From contig NZ_MDJR01000005.1 of the NCBI RefSeq assembly GCF_001730685.1, positions 62,001 through 126,000 of the forward strand: a stretch of 64,000 nt of DNA, written 5' to 3'. The notes below the pieces were generated by a model. It searched no databases and was not told the DNA's origin. It saw only the letters and a program-made list of their open reading frames with translations. This document shows positions 32,107 to 40,685 of this stretch, piece after piece; position 1 is the stretch's first letter; each line of letters starts with the position of its first letter. A program made the translations under genes and the position numbers. Source of the stretch: Caloranaerobacter ferrireducens. GTDB taxonomy: Bacteria; Bacillota; Clostridia; Tissierellales; Thermohalobacteraceae.

Positions 32107-33210
32107 ATGCTTAAAGGCAACGATAAGATATCAGCAAATCAAGTGATGTTTATTTTGCTTACGACAATCATTGGAGTAGGAATATTATCACTTCCCAGAA
32201 GTGTAGTTGAAAAGGCTAGTACTGACGGATGGATTCTAATAATATTAGGTGGAATTACTGCATGTATTTTAACTGCAATATCAGTGAAGTTAGTTAATAT
32301 GTTTACAAATAAAACTGTAGTGGAGTTTGGAAGAGAGTTAATTACAACTCCTATTTCTAATATTGTTTCAATTATATTATTTGTATACTTTATTATATTT
32401 TCTGCATTTGAAATAAGAATTTTTGCAGAGGTTGTTAAAATGTTTCTATTAGATGATACTCCAACAGAAATTATTATAATTTCAATGCTTTTTGTTAGTG
32501 CATATTTAGTAAGAGGAGGAATAGAAGGGTTAGCTAGAATGGCAGAATTAATACTGCCTGTAGTTGTTATACCCGTATTTTTATTACTATTGTCTTTAAT
32601 TCCAGATTTAGATTTTACTAATCTTTTACCAATTTTTAGAACAAATCCGTTAGATATTATTAAATCTGTCCATATAACTTTTTTTAGTTTTATGGGGTAT
32701 GAATTGATATTACTTATTTCAGCTTATGTGAAAGATACTGAAAACCTTATGAAATTCAATATCTTATCAATATTAATTGTAACACTTGTTTATATATCCT
32801 TTTTTGTAGTTTCATTAAGTAGGTTTGGTGAAAATGAAGTAAAGCACTTACTGTGGCCAACATTATCTCTTATGAAAACTATAGATTTACCAGGAGCTTT
32901 TATTGAAAACATAGAAGGTATAGTAATGGGGCTTTGGGTTTTGTCGGTATTTGCATCTTTATCTCCATTTTATTATTCAGCTGCTTTAATTTTGTGTAAA
33001 TTATGTAGATTAAAAGAGCATAAATATTTTGTATTGCCAATAATGCCTTTTATTTACATATTATCTTTAGTTCCTGATAATATAGCATCAGCTTATGATA
33101 TCATGGAAAAGTTTACTAATTATTTAGGAACTTTTGTAGTTGTAATTATACCGATTGGTTACTTGATTGTAGCTCTAATTAGGAATAAGGGGGCTGCTAA
33201 TAATGGTTAA
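32107..33210 (+). CDS. gerAB: GerA-family germination receptor B subunit (spore permease)
   Basis: 367 residues and ten membrane helices; APC-superfamily spore permease. Starts ISANQVMFILLTTIIGVG, then LPRSVVEKASTDGWI and FLLLDDTPTEIII-like segments, and a charged PLDIIKSVHITFFSFMGYE loop. B subunits carry the germinant site. Overlaps the C-subunit start by 8 bp. Confidence 0.94.
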   Translation: MLKGNDKISANQVMFILLTTIIGVGILSLPRSVVEKASTDGWILIILGGITACILTAISVKLVNMFTNKTVVEFGRELITTPISNIVSIILFVYFIIFSAFEIRIFAEVVKMFLLDDTPTEIIIISMLFVSAYLVRGGIEGLARMAELILPVVVIPVFLLLLSLIPDLDFTNLLPIFRTNPLDIIKSVHITFFSFMGYELILLISAYVKDTENLMKFNILSILIVTLVYISFFVVSLSRFGENEVKHLLWPTLSLMKTIDLPGAFIENIEGIVMGLWVLSVFASLSPFYYSAALILCKLCRLKEHKYFVLPIMPFIYILSLVPDNIASAYDIMEKFTNYLGTFVVVIIPIGYLIVALIRNKGAANNG

Positions 33211-34351
33211 GCTAAGTAAAACAATTATCGTTCTCATGTGTGTAATAATACTAACAGGATGTTGGGATAAAGTTGAAATAAATGATAGAGCTTTTATTTC
33301 AGCAATAGGAGTAGATGTGCAAAGAGAGGGAGGAGAGCTTGATAAAAACAAAACAGGGTATAAAAAACTTATTGTAACTTTTGTTTTCCCTAACGTTAAG
33401 GCAATTAGAAAAGGTGGCGGAGGCGAAAAGCCAAGATTTATTTTAAGTAGTATGGGACAAAACATATTTCATGTTTCTAATACACTGACAACTAGATCTA
33501 ATAAGACAATGTTCTTTGGACATACTAAGGCGATAATTATTGGAGAAAAAGTTGTTAGAGACAGTGAAACGTTAAAGCATATATTTGATGAGCTTGAGAG
33601 ATCTCATGCAATAGGTAGGAAAGTAGGTGTTTTTATATCTCAGGGAGAAGCAAAAAAGGTTATAGAAATAGAGCCTAGTTTAGAGTCTGTTACAGGAACA
33701 TATTTAGCAGGATTATCTAAAGCACAAGAAAGGAGCTCTAGATTCACTCCCAAAACTATTGGAGATATTTTACCGAGTTTGCATGATTGCAAGTGTGCTT
33801 TAATACCAAGAATAGTACCTGCTAATAAAGAGATAAAAGTTGCAGGAGCGGCTGTAATTAGAGATTATAAGCTTGTAGGATGGCTTGGTGAAGTAGAAAA
33901 CAGAAGTGTAATGTTTATAACTGATGAAGTTACTTCTGAAGATATAATTATAACTGATGATAATGTTGTAGTATCATATGCTGTTACAGATTCAGTAGCT
34001 AAAAAAACTGGTAAGATAGAGAATGGCCAAATAATAATTAATATAACAGTTAGTATGGAAGGTGTGCTAGAACAGTATAAACTTGAAACGGGAAAAGATG
34101 TTTTAGATGATAAATTATTAAGAAGGTTAGAAGGGTTAATCGAAAATAAGGTAAAAAATGAAATCGAGGAAACCCTAAAAAAAATACAGAAAGAATTTAA
34201 GGCAGATGTAATTGGAATTGGAGAATATTTATGTAAATTTAAGCCAGATATTTGGGAGAAAGTTAAAGATGATTGGGAGAATGTATTCCCAGAAGTAAAA
34301 GTAAAAGTTGATGTAAAAGCTAAGATAAGAAGGATAGGAATGACTAAGTAA
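33203..34351 (+). CDS. gerAC: GerA-family germination receptor C lipoprotein
   Basis: 382 residues. Lipobox LTGC then WDKVEINDRAFISAIGVD, the signature of GerAC proteins. Middle and C-terminal domains (SNKTMFFGHTKAIIIGE, then VGWLGEVENRS, and a helical end KADVIGIGEYLCKFKPDIWE) match the family. Lipid-anchored on the outer face of the inner spore membrane. Start ATG 33203. Confidence 0.94.
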   Translation: MVKLSKTIIVLMCVIILTGCWDKVEINDRAFISAIGVDVQREGGELDKNKTGYKKLIVTFVFPNVKAIRKGGGGEKPRFILSSMGQNIFHVSNTLTTRSNKTMFFGHTKAIIIGEKVVRDSETLKHIFDELERSHAIGRKVGVFISQGEAKKVIEIEPSLESVTGTYLAGLSKAQERSSRFTPKTIGDILPSLHDCKCALIPRIVPANKEIKVAGAAVIRDYKLVGWLGEVENRSVMFITDEVTSEDIIITDDNVVVSYAVTDSVAKKTGKIENGQIIINITVSMEGVLEQYKLETGKDVLDDKLLRRLEGLIENKVKNEIEETLKKIQKEFKADVIGIGEYLCKFKPDIWEKVKDDWENVFPEVKVKVDVKAKIRRIGMTK

Positions 34352-34435
34352 TAAAATGGAGTATGTTTAAAAAAGAAAAAAATAGTTAATACTTATAGTA
34401 GTTGGATAACTTGCCTAGTACAGGAGGTATTATAA

Positions 34436-35113
34436 ATGGTACGTTATAAAAAAACATTATCTTTTGCATTAATATTTGTATTGCTTATTGTTAGTAGTAT
34501 AGTTTTTTTAAGTGATGTATATAAAAATAGAGAAAGCTATAAAAATAATTTAATACGATTTCATGTAATAGCTAATAGTGATTCGCCTGAAGATCAGCAA
34601 TTAAAGCTGAAAGTTAGAGATAGAATAATTAATGAAATGAATTCAAAATTTGAAAAAGCATCTTCATTAGATGAAAGTAAAAAAATAATTTTAGATAATT
34701 TAGATACAATTGAGTACATAGCAGAAAAGCAGATTAGAGAGTCAGGTAAGAATTATGATGTAAATGTGCAATTTGGAGAATACGATTTTCCTACAAAGTC
34801 ATATGGGAACTTTACTTTACCAGCAGGTAGATATCAAGCTGTTAGAGTTGTAATAGGAGAAGGTAAAGGTAAAAACTGGTGGTGTGTTATGTTTCCACCA
34901 TTATGCTTTATCGATATTACTCATGGAATTACAAATAACAAGATAGAAGAAGAGCTAAAGGGAGTATTAACAGAAGAAGAATATAACATGATAATAAATG
35001 CTAATAATGAACGAGAAGTACCTTTGAAACTTAAATTTAAGGTAGTTGAACTTCTTGAAAAGGGCAAATTAAGATTTGCAAAGATGCTTGTAGGACTGGG
35101 TACTGGGTACTAG
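34436..35113 (+). CDS. spoIIR: stage II sporulation protein R
   Basis: 225 residues. One N-terminal membrane anchor, then IRFHVIANSDSPEDQQLKLK, LPAGRYQAVRVVIGEGKGKN and WWCVMFPPLCFID, the strongly conserved SpoIIR core. Made in the forespore, it crosses to activate SpoIIGA and pro-sigma-E processing in the mother cell. Its last codons (GLGTGY, stop) are part of a GGTACTG heptamer array, so the original C-terminus appears overwritten. Confidence 0.95.
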   Translation: MVRYKKTLSFALIFVLLIVSSIVFLSDVYKNRESYKNNLIRFHVIANSDSPEDQQLKLKVRDRIINEMNSKFEKASSLDESKKIILDNLDTIEYIAEKQIRESGKNYDVNVQFGEYDFPTKSYGNFTLPAGRYQAVRVVIGEGKGKNWWCVMFPPLCFIDITHGITNNKIEEELKGVLTEEEYNMIINANNEREVPLKLKFKVVELLEKGKLRFAKMLVGLGTGY

Positions 35114-35215
35114 AATTGGCTATTCGTCATTCGCTATTCGCTTTTTGAAACAAATAATATTTTGTAGTTTAACAACAAGCGAATGACGAAAAGCGAAAAT
35201 CGAATAGCTAATAAA
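35092..35215 (+). repeat. heptamer array overlapping the spoIIR stop
   Basis: GTACTGG and GTACTAG units supply the spoIIR stop and pass in 7-bp phase into TATTCGT, CATTCGC units. An inverted half follows (AAGCGAA, TGACGAA). The two halves can form a long imperfect hairpin. Confidence 0.85.
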
Positions 35216-35217
35216 TA

Positions 35218-35246
35218 TGCGACCTTAGGTCGCAATTTTTTTTTTG
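35218..35246 (+). terminator. spoIIR terminator
   Basis: TGCGACC/GGTCGCA stem and ten T. Confidence 0.92.
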
Positions 35247-35316
35247 AATAATTGCCTATATTACTACAGAAAATATTAACACTTAGATAAAAAAGACCTA
35301 GAGAGGAGGATATTAT

Positions 35317-36009
35317 TTGAAAAAATTAGTTTTATTATTAAGTATATTTACATTGATATTTTTTTCTGTATATACAGCCTATATCGATACAAATGTTACA
35401 TCGGCTTATAAAGCTTATGCGATAAGCAGAGTTTTATATTGGGGTTCTAGAGGAGATGATGTAAAACAAGTTCAATCTAGATTACTTAAATGGGGTTATT
35501 ATACAGGAAGAGTGGATGGTATATATGGTGCTGGAACATATAGAGCGGTCCGTAGATTTCAAAGGAAAAATGGTTTAAAGGTAGATGGTATTGTAGGGCC
35601 TCAAACAGCTGCTGCACTTGGTATTAGTTTTAAACGTGCTACTAGAAATGTAACAAGAAATGATAATGTATATCTACTAGCAAGAGCCGTACATGGTGAA
35701 GCAAGAGGAGAGCCTTATATAGGTAAAGTAGCAGTTGCCGCAGTAATATTAAACAGAGTAGAACATCCATCTTTTCCAAATACTATAGCGAGTGTTATCT
35801 ATCAACCAGGAGCTTTTACAGCCGTTAGTGATGGTCAGATAAATTTAGCGCCAGACAAGGATTCAATACGAGCTGCAAGAGATGCTATGAACGGTTGGGA
35901 TCCATCGTATGGCAGTCTTTATTATTGGAATCCTGCTACAGCTACAAGTAGGTGGATATGGTCTAGAAAAGTTATAGTAAAAATTGGTAAGCACTGGTTT
36001 GGCAAATAG
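35317..36009 (+). CDS. sleB: spore cortex-lytic enzyme SleB
   Basis: 230 residues from TTG 35317. A signal peptide is followed by a peptidoglycan-binding domain (about 40-105; SRGDDVKQVQSRLLKWGYYTG, FQRKNGLKVDGIVGPQTAAAL) and the SleB hydrolase domain (about 115-230; LLARAVHGEARGEPYIGKVA, the catalytic Glu in HGEARGE, VILNRVEHPSFPNT). A lytic transglycosylase that depolymerises cortex during germination. Encoded with ypeB, as in Bacillus. Confidence 0.96.
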   Translation: MKKLVLLLSIFTLIFFSVYTAYIDTNVTSAYKAYAISRVLYWGSRGDDVKQVQSRLLKWGYYTGRVDGIYGAGTYRAVRRFQRKNGLKVDGIVGPQTAAALGISFKRATRNVTRNDNVYLLARAVHGEARGEPYIGKVAVAAVILNRVEHPSFPNTIASVIYQPGAFTAVSDGQINLAPDKDSIRAARDAMNGWDPSYGSLYYWNPATATSRWIWSRKVIVKIGKHWFGK

Positions 36010-36026
36010 AAATGGAGGTGAAATTA

Positions 36027-37397
36027 TTGAGAAATAGAAGATGGTTTTTACCTGGAATATTAGCTTTAGCTTTTATAGTTGTTCTAGTATGGGGATTCGT
36101 TCAATACGAAACTAAGAATGACTATAAGCAAATGTTAAATAATGAATACCAAAGGCTTTTTTATGACATGAAAGACAATGTCGAGAATGTGCAAGTAAAT
36201 CTATCTAAAGTTCTTTTGGCAGAATCAAAAGATTTAAATATTTTACTTTTATCACAAATTTGGCAACATGCTTTAACAGCGCAGGAAAAACTTTCGCAAA
36301 TGCCTGTAAGTCATAAAGATTTAAGTAAAACAGAAAAATTTCTTAATCAAGCAGCTGATTATTGTTATTCTTTAATACAGGCTTATCTAGATGGGAAACC
36401 TATTACAAGCAAACAAAAACATGCACTATTTGCACTTCAGGATAATGCGAGTTACTTAGCAGATGAATTGTCAAACCTACATAATAAGATTATGAAGGGT
36501 CATTTGAATTTTAATTTAGTGAGAAGGCGTGAAGATAGAAAATTAGATAAGGCAAATAAAAATATTATGGATACAAGATTAACTAAATTTGAGGAAAAGA
36601 TTACAAACAATTATCCAGAATTGATATATGACGGACCTTTTTCTGATCAAGTTCTTAATGTAAAGCCAAGAGGTTTAGGAGGAAATGTTGTAAGTGTTAG
36701 TGAAGCAAAGGATATAGCACAAAAATTTGTAGGTATTAAAAAAGTAAAAAAAATAACTAAGTTTGAAGAAGGCAAGAAAAGTAATGCAGCAAATATAGAA
36801 GCATATACATTTAGTATATCTCCAGAAAATGCTAGTAAGGAAAGAGCTATTTATATAAGTGTAAGCAAAAAGGGCGGCAAAGTAATATGGATGATGAACC
36901 CTAGGCCTGTAGATAGAAAAAAACTTTCTGTTAATGATGCATTAAAATATGCTAAAAAATTCTTAGAAGAAAAAGGTTATAAAGGTATGGAACCTAATTA
37001 TTCATTAAAATTTGATGGAGTTGTATTATTTAATTTTGCATATAAAGATAATAACGTTACGATATATGCAGATAATATAAAAGTAAAGGTAGCATTAGAC
37101 AATGGAGAAATAGTAGGGTTTGATGCAGCTGCTTATCTAAAAAGCCATTACGATAGAGATTTACCAAAGCCTAAACTTACTGAAGAAGAAGCGAGAGACA
37201 GGGTAAAATTAGATTTTGACATTGAAAATGTAAGGTTAGCTTTGATACCAAAGAATGGAATAAAAGAAGTTTTGTGTTATGAGTTTAAAGGTAAATATAA
37301 AGGCTCTAATTTTATAGTATATATTAATGCTGAAACAGGTAAAGAAGAGAAAATACTTAAAGTAATAAGAGATGAAAATGGGATTTTGATGATTTAA
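36027..37397 (+). CDS. ypeB: germination protein YpeB
   Basis: 456 residues from TTG 36027 (GGAGGTG six bases upstream; ATG 36012 overlaps it). An N-terminal membrane anchor and helical region (to about 200) are followed by PepSY-like repeats (about 220-450; SVSEAKDIAQKFVG, SVNDALKYAKKFLEEKGY, TEEEARDRVKLDF). YpeB is needed to place and stabilise SleB in the spore, matching its position 17 bp after sleB. Confidence 0.94.
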   Translation: MRNRRWFLPGILALAFIVVLVWGFVQYETKNDYKQMLNNEYQRLFYDMKDNVENVQVNLSKVLLAESKDLNILLLSQIWQHALTAQEKLSQMPVSHKDLSKTEKFLNQAADYCYSLIQAYLDGKPITSKQKHALFALQDNASYLADELSNLHNKIMKGHLNFNLVRRREDRKLDKANKNIMDTRLTKFEEKITNNYPELIYDGPFSDQVLNVKPRGLGGNVVSVSEAKDIAQKFVGIKKVKKITKFEEGKKSNAANIEAYTFSISPENASKERAIYISVSKKGGKVIWMMNPRPVDRKKLSVNDALKYAKKFLEEKGYKGMEPNYSLKFDGVVLFNFAYKDNNVTIYADNIKVKVALDNGEIVGFDAAAYLKSHYDRDLPKPKLTEEEARDRVKLDFDIENVRLALIPKNGIKEVLCYEFKGKYKGSNFIVYINAETGKEEKILKVIRDENGILMI

Positions 37398-37497
37398 AAT
37401 TGAATATTGGAAAAAATAAAAATAATAAAATTTGATATATTACAAAAAATATTAGTAGATGGTAAATGCCATCGACTCCAGCCTAGGGAGGAACATC

Positions 37498-37671
37498 ATG
37501 GCTAAAAAAGGTTTAATGTCAAATAAATTAAAAGAGGAAATTTCAAAACAGTTAGGGTTATATGATATAGTAAAAAAAGAAGGATGGGGAGCAGTTTCTT
37601 CGAGGGATTGTGGAAATATAGTGAGAAAAGCTATAGAAATAGCAGAGAAGAATATGGTGCAGGGAGTTTAA
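37498..37671 (+). CDS. alpha/beta-type small acid-soluble spore protein
   Basis: 57 residues from ATG 37498 (GGGAGG upstream; a GTG-like start at 37459 would add residues without a site). MSNKLKEEISKQLGLYDIVKKEGWGAVSSRDCGNIVRKAIEIAE keeps the two-helix SASP pattern around residues 6-52, including GxxSSRxxGxxVRK. It coats spore DNA. The GPR cleavage region (EEISKQLG) is less typical, so this is a diverged member. Confidence 0.85.
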   Translation: MAKKGLMSNKLKEEISKQLGLYDIVKKEGWGAVSSRDCGNIVRKAIEIAEKNMVQGV

Positions 37672-37690
37672 TCTCCCTGTATTTTCTTTG
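37660..37690 (+). terminator. SASP gene terminator
   Basis: AGGGAG/CTCCCT stem overlapping the stop, then ATTTTCTTT. Confidence 0.75.
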
Positions 37691-37721
37691 ATATTTATAA
37701 TTTTTGACATATAATATTTAT

Positions 37722-37828
37722 ATAGGTACTGGATACTTGGTACTGGGTACTAGTATATTGGCTATTCGTCATTTGCTTTTCGGTTTTCGACAATCGAATA
37801 GCGCATAGCAAAAGGCGAATAACGATTA
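37722..37828 (+). repeat. composite heptamer array with inverted halves
   Basis: GGTACTG/GGATACTT-like units, then TATTCGT, TTTTCGG units and a reversed half (CGAATAG, CGAATAA). Same order of unit types as at 35092. Confidence 0.85.
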
Positions 37829-37849
37829 TAAAAAAGCAGGAGGTAAAAT

Positions 37850-38656
37850 ATGGATAATAGACCGATAGGGGTTTTTGATTCAGGGATAGGGGGACTTACA
37901 GTTTTAAAGGAAATTATGGAACAACTTCCTAATGAAGATATAATATATTTTGGAGATACTGCAAGGATACCTTATGGAACTAGATCTAAAGAAACAGTAA
38001 TAAAATATTCATTTCAGTGTATAAAATTTCTTTTGAGTAAAAATATAAAGGCTATAGTAATAGCATGTAATACAGCTAGTGCAATAGCATTAGAACCTGC
38101 AAGGGAAAAATTTGATGTACCGATTATCGGAGTTATTGAACCTGGAGCTAAAGCGGCAATATCTGCAACAAGAAACAATAAAATAGGAGTAATAGGGACT
38201 TCTGGTACTATAAATAGTGAAGCTTATCAGACTTTAATTAGAAATATGGATAAATCAGCTGAGGTAATAGGGGTTGCTTGCCCGCTATTTGTACAAATAG
38301 TAGAAGAAGGTTGGGAAGATACAGATGTTGCTATGTTAGCAGCTGAGAAATATTTAATGGAACTGAAGGAACATAACATAGATACCTTAGTATTAGGATG
38401 TACGCATTATCCAATATTGAGATATACATTAAGCAAGGTGATGGGAAAAGAAGTGTTTTTAGTTAACCCAGCGTTTGAAACAGCTAAGACTGTTAAAGAA
38501 ATGCTTAAATCAAACGATATGTTAAAGGATTCTACAGATAAACCAAAGTACAAATTCTATGTTAGTGATGATCCAGAGAAGTTTAGAAGAATAGGTGGCA
38601 ATTTCTTGAGAAGAGAAATTCAATCTATAGAGAAGGTCAATATAGAAAATCTTTAG
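37850..38656 (+). CDS. murI: glutamate racemase
   Basis: 268 residues. IGVFDSGIGGLTVLKEI, YFGDTARIPYG, VIACNTASAIAL (first catalytic Cys) and VLGCTHYPIL (second catalytic Cys) are the family motifs. It supplies D-glutamate for peptidoglycan. Followed at 14 bp by a DUF1934 gene. Confidence 0.97.
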   Translation: MDNRPIGVFDSGIGGLTVLKEIMEQLPNEDIIYFGDTARIPYGTRSKETVIKYSFQCIKFLLSKNIKAIVIACNTASAIALEPAREKFDVPIIGVIEPGAKAAISATRNNKIGVIGTSGTINSEAYQTLIRNMDKSAEVIGVACPLFVQIVEEGWEDTDVAMLAAEKYLMELKEHNIDTLVLGCTHYPILRYTLSKVMGKEVFLVNPAFETAKTVKEMLKSNDMLKDSTDKPKYKFYVSDDPEKFRRIGGNFLRREIQSIEKVNIENL

Positions 38657-38670
38657 AAAGGTTGGAAGGT

Positions 38671-39087
38671 ATGAAGGACGTAGTATTAAAAATAAAAGGT
38701 ATACAAAAGAATTTAGATGGTGAAGATAATACGATAGAATTGATAACTGAAGGGAAATTTTATAAAAGGAATGGAGCGTATTATTTAGTGTATGAAGAAT
38801 CGGAGATTTCTGGTATGGAAGGAGCAACAACAACTTTAAAAATACAGGATGATAAGGTACTTATGAAGAGATTTGGAACTAGCAATTCAAAATTAATATT
38901 TGAAAAGGGCAAAAAACATAAAACAGCTTACCATACACAATATGGGGATTTTGATATGGAAGTTACAACAAATAAAATTGAAATTGATATTTCAGATTTA
39001 GGTAAAGGAAGTATTAAGTTATCATATAGATTAGTTATTTCAAATACAGTAGAAAGTAATAATCAATTGACTATAGATATTAATTAG
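38671..39087 (+). CDS. DUF1934 (YwiB-like) beta-barrel protein
   Basis: 138 residues from ATG 38671. Lipocalin-like beta pattern: VVLKIKGIQKNLDGEDNTIE, ITEGKFYKRNGAYYLVYEES, MEGATTTLKI, GKKHKTAYHTQYGDFDMEV. In Bacillus ywiB lies next to argS; here too an ArgS-derived gene follows by 10 bp. Function unknown. Confidence 0.88.
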   Translation: MKDVVLKIKGIQKNLDGEDNTIELITEGKFYKRNGAYYLVYEESEISGMEGATTTLKIQDDKVLMKRFGTSNSKLIFEKGKKHKTAYHTQYGDFDMEVTTNKIEIDISDLGKGSIKLSYRLVISNTVESNNQLTIDIN

Positions 39088-39097
39088 AGGGGTTGTT

Positions 39098-40219
39098 ATG
39101 AAAAAGATAAACGATATAATAGATTTGTTTAAGATTAATATAATTAAAACTTTAAAAGAGGAAAATTTGGATTTTAACATAGATTTTGATGTTACAATTC
39201 CTGAAGATTCAAGTTTTGGGGACATATCAACCAATGTATCATTAAAATTAAGCTCATATCTTAAAAAGCCCCCTAGAGAAATAGCAGAAATTATTACAAA
39301 AAAATTTGATAGAAGTTTGTTATATGTAAGTAAAATTGAAATTGCAGGACCAGGATTCATAAATTTTTATTTAGACGATACTTGGATAATTAAAATTGGA
39401 AATATGATATTAAGAAATGGTGTAGATATATTAAAAAAAGATAGGGGTGAAAGTTATTTATTACATTTAATATCAGATGATCTATTAAATGAAAATAATA
39501 TTAATAGGGCTAGGGCTTATGCATATGCACTTTTGAATATTCTAAGATTAAAAGGTAATAAAGTTTATTTAACTGAGACAATCAAAAAAGACAAATTATT
39601 AGGCTTGGGAACTTTTAACCATATAATTAATATTTTTCCTTATGGACATTTGAGAAATTTATGTTATAATACTAAAGGTGAAATTGTTGAGGTTGGCAAT
39701 ATCTCACTGCAGAATGGGAAAAATAGGTTTAATGAAAACATTAAAGGTTTAATAGGTGAAAAGAGATTTAATTTTTGGGCTCTATCTAAAACTGCCAAGC
39801 GAAATATAAGTATTCCTCTAGGTTCAGCTGTTATTAATACTACAGATAATCCTTATTTTTTCGTTAGTTATGTCTATGAAAGAGCTAACAATATAAATTC
39901 TATATTAGAAAGAGAAGGCTATAAGATAGGCGATAACTTAGAAGATATGTCTTTTAACTTGGTTGAAGGAAAAAAATTAATATTTCAAATCTTGGATTTA
40001 GAAAAGGTAATGGAAGAAGCTATAAGGTTTAAAGAACCATATAAGCTTTTCAATTACCTTTATAATTTTTGTGTTAATTTTTATGAATATAACAAGAAGC
40101 TTTTTATTAGAGAGTTTGAAGAAAAAAATATTTTAGGTAATATGTATATACTCAATGTTATAAAAGTTTTTGTTTCAGAAATATTGAGTGTTTTAACAGT
40201 TAAGGTATTTGATATGTAA
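39098..40219 (+). CDS. ArgS-derived protein lacking the synthetase active site
   Basis: 373 residues, against about 560 for arginyl-tRNA synthetase. Residues 1-95 match the ArgS N-terminal tRNA-binding domain (IPEDSSFGDISTNVSLKL, then IAGPGFINFYLDD). Residues 250-373 match the DALR anticodon-binding domain (NPYFFVSYVYERANNINSIL). The catalytic core between is shrunk: the HIGH helix aligns with NINRARAYAYALLNIL and the KMSKS loop with NISLQNGKNRF, so both motifs are gone. The frame is intact and codon use ordinary, so this is not fresh decay. It sits where argS belongs (after DUF1934). Likely a tRNA-binding paralogue or a regulator; not an active synthetase. Confidence 0.8.
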   Translation: MKKINDIIDLFKINIIKTLKEENLDFNIDFDVTIPEDSSFGDISTNVSLKLSSYLKKPPREIAEIITKKFDRSLLYVSKIEIAGPGFINFYLDDTWIIKIGNMILRNGVDILKKDRGESYLLHLISDDLLNENNINRARAYAYALLNILRLKGNKVYLTETIKKDKLLGLGTFNHIINIFPYGHLRNLCYNTKGEIVEVGNISLQNGKNRFNENIKGLIGEKRFNFWALSKTAKRNISIPLGSAVINTTDNPYFFVSYVYERANNINSILEREGYKIGDNLEDMSFNLVEGKKLIFQILDLEKVMEEAIRFKEPYKLFNYLYNFCVNFYEYNKKLFIREFEEKNILGNMYILNVIKVFVSEILSVLTVKVFDM

Positions 40220-40234
40220 GGAGGTAAGATTGGT

Positions 40235-40399
40235 ATGTCAAAATTCAACATAAAAGAAATAGCCTTATCATTAGCTACAGGAATGCTAGTAGGTGTTATA
40301 TTTAAGGTTCTAAAATTCCCTTTACCTGCTCCACCTAATATACCAGCATTTATGGGTATATTTGGAGTTTGGTTAGGTGCAACTTTAGTAAAAAATTAA
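40235..40399 (+). CDS. XapX-domain small membrane protein 1
   Basis: 54 residues from ATG 40235 (AAGGAGG ten bases upstream). Two short hydrophobic segments around a proline-rich turn: LATGMLVGVIFKVLKFPLPA, PPNIPAFMGIFGVWLGATLV. This is the XapX domain pattern. A near twin follows at 40419. Function unknown. Confidence 0.8.
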   Translation: MSKFNIKEIALSLATGMLVGVIFKVLKFPLPAPPNIPAFMGIFGVWLGATLVKN

Positions 40400-40418
40400 G
40401 AGAAAGGTAAGTGGTAGT

Positions 40419-40580
40419 ATGGATATAATGTTAATTATAAAAGCTACATTAGCAGGAACAGTTTTAGGTGCTATCTTTAAGAAATTTAAATTACCTCTTC
40501 CTGCACCACCAGTTTTAGCTGGAGTTATAGGTGTGTTAGGGGTAGTATTTGGTGGAATGATAGCAGACAAGCTATTCTAA
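40419..40580 (+). CDS. XapX-domain small membrane protein 2
   Basis: 53 residues from ATG 40419. LAGTVLGAIFKKFKLPLPAP and PVLAGVIGVLGVVFGGMIAD mirror protein 1. The pair, 19 bp apart, could form a heterodimer in the membrane like paired small transport proteins; that is inference. Confidence 0.8.
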   Translation: MDIMLIIKATLAGTVLGAIFKKFKLPLPAPPVLAGVIGVLGVVFGGMIADKLF

Positions 40581-40618
40581 TTGTAGTATAATAATTAATG
40601 TAAGAATAATAATATTTA

Positions 40619-40648
40619 TTAGGCACTCATAGAGTGCCTAATATTTGG
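40619..40648 (+). terminator. terminator-like dyad after the XapX pair
   Basis: TTAGGCACT/AGTGCCTAA stem with a CATAG loop, weak T tail. It shares AGTGCC half-sites with the dyad at 42077, so it may also bind the sigma-54 activator. Confidence 0.6.
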
Positions 40649-40656
40649 CGTTAAAA

Positions 40657-40670
40657 GCCGAAAATTCGGC
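40657..40670 (+). promoter_or_regulatory. palindrome before the sigma-54 activator gene
   Basis: Perfect 14-bp palindrome GCCGAAAATTCGGC, 16 bp before the start; a similar CCGAAATTT core is at 42081. Possible autoregulatory site. Confidence 0.4.
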
Positions 40671-40685
40671 AGAGGGGGAAATTCG

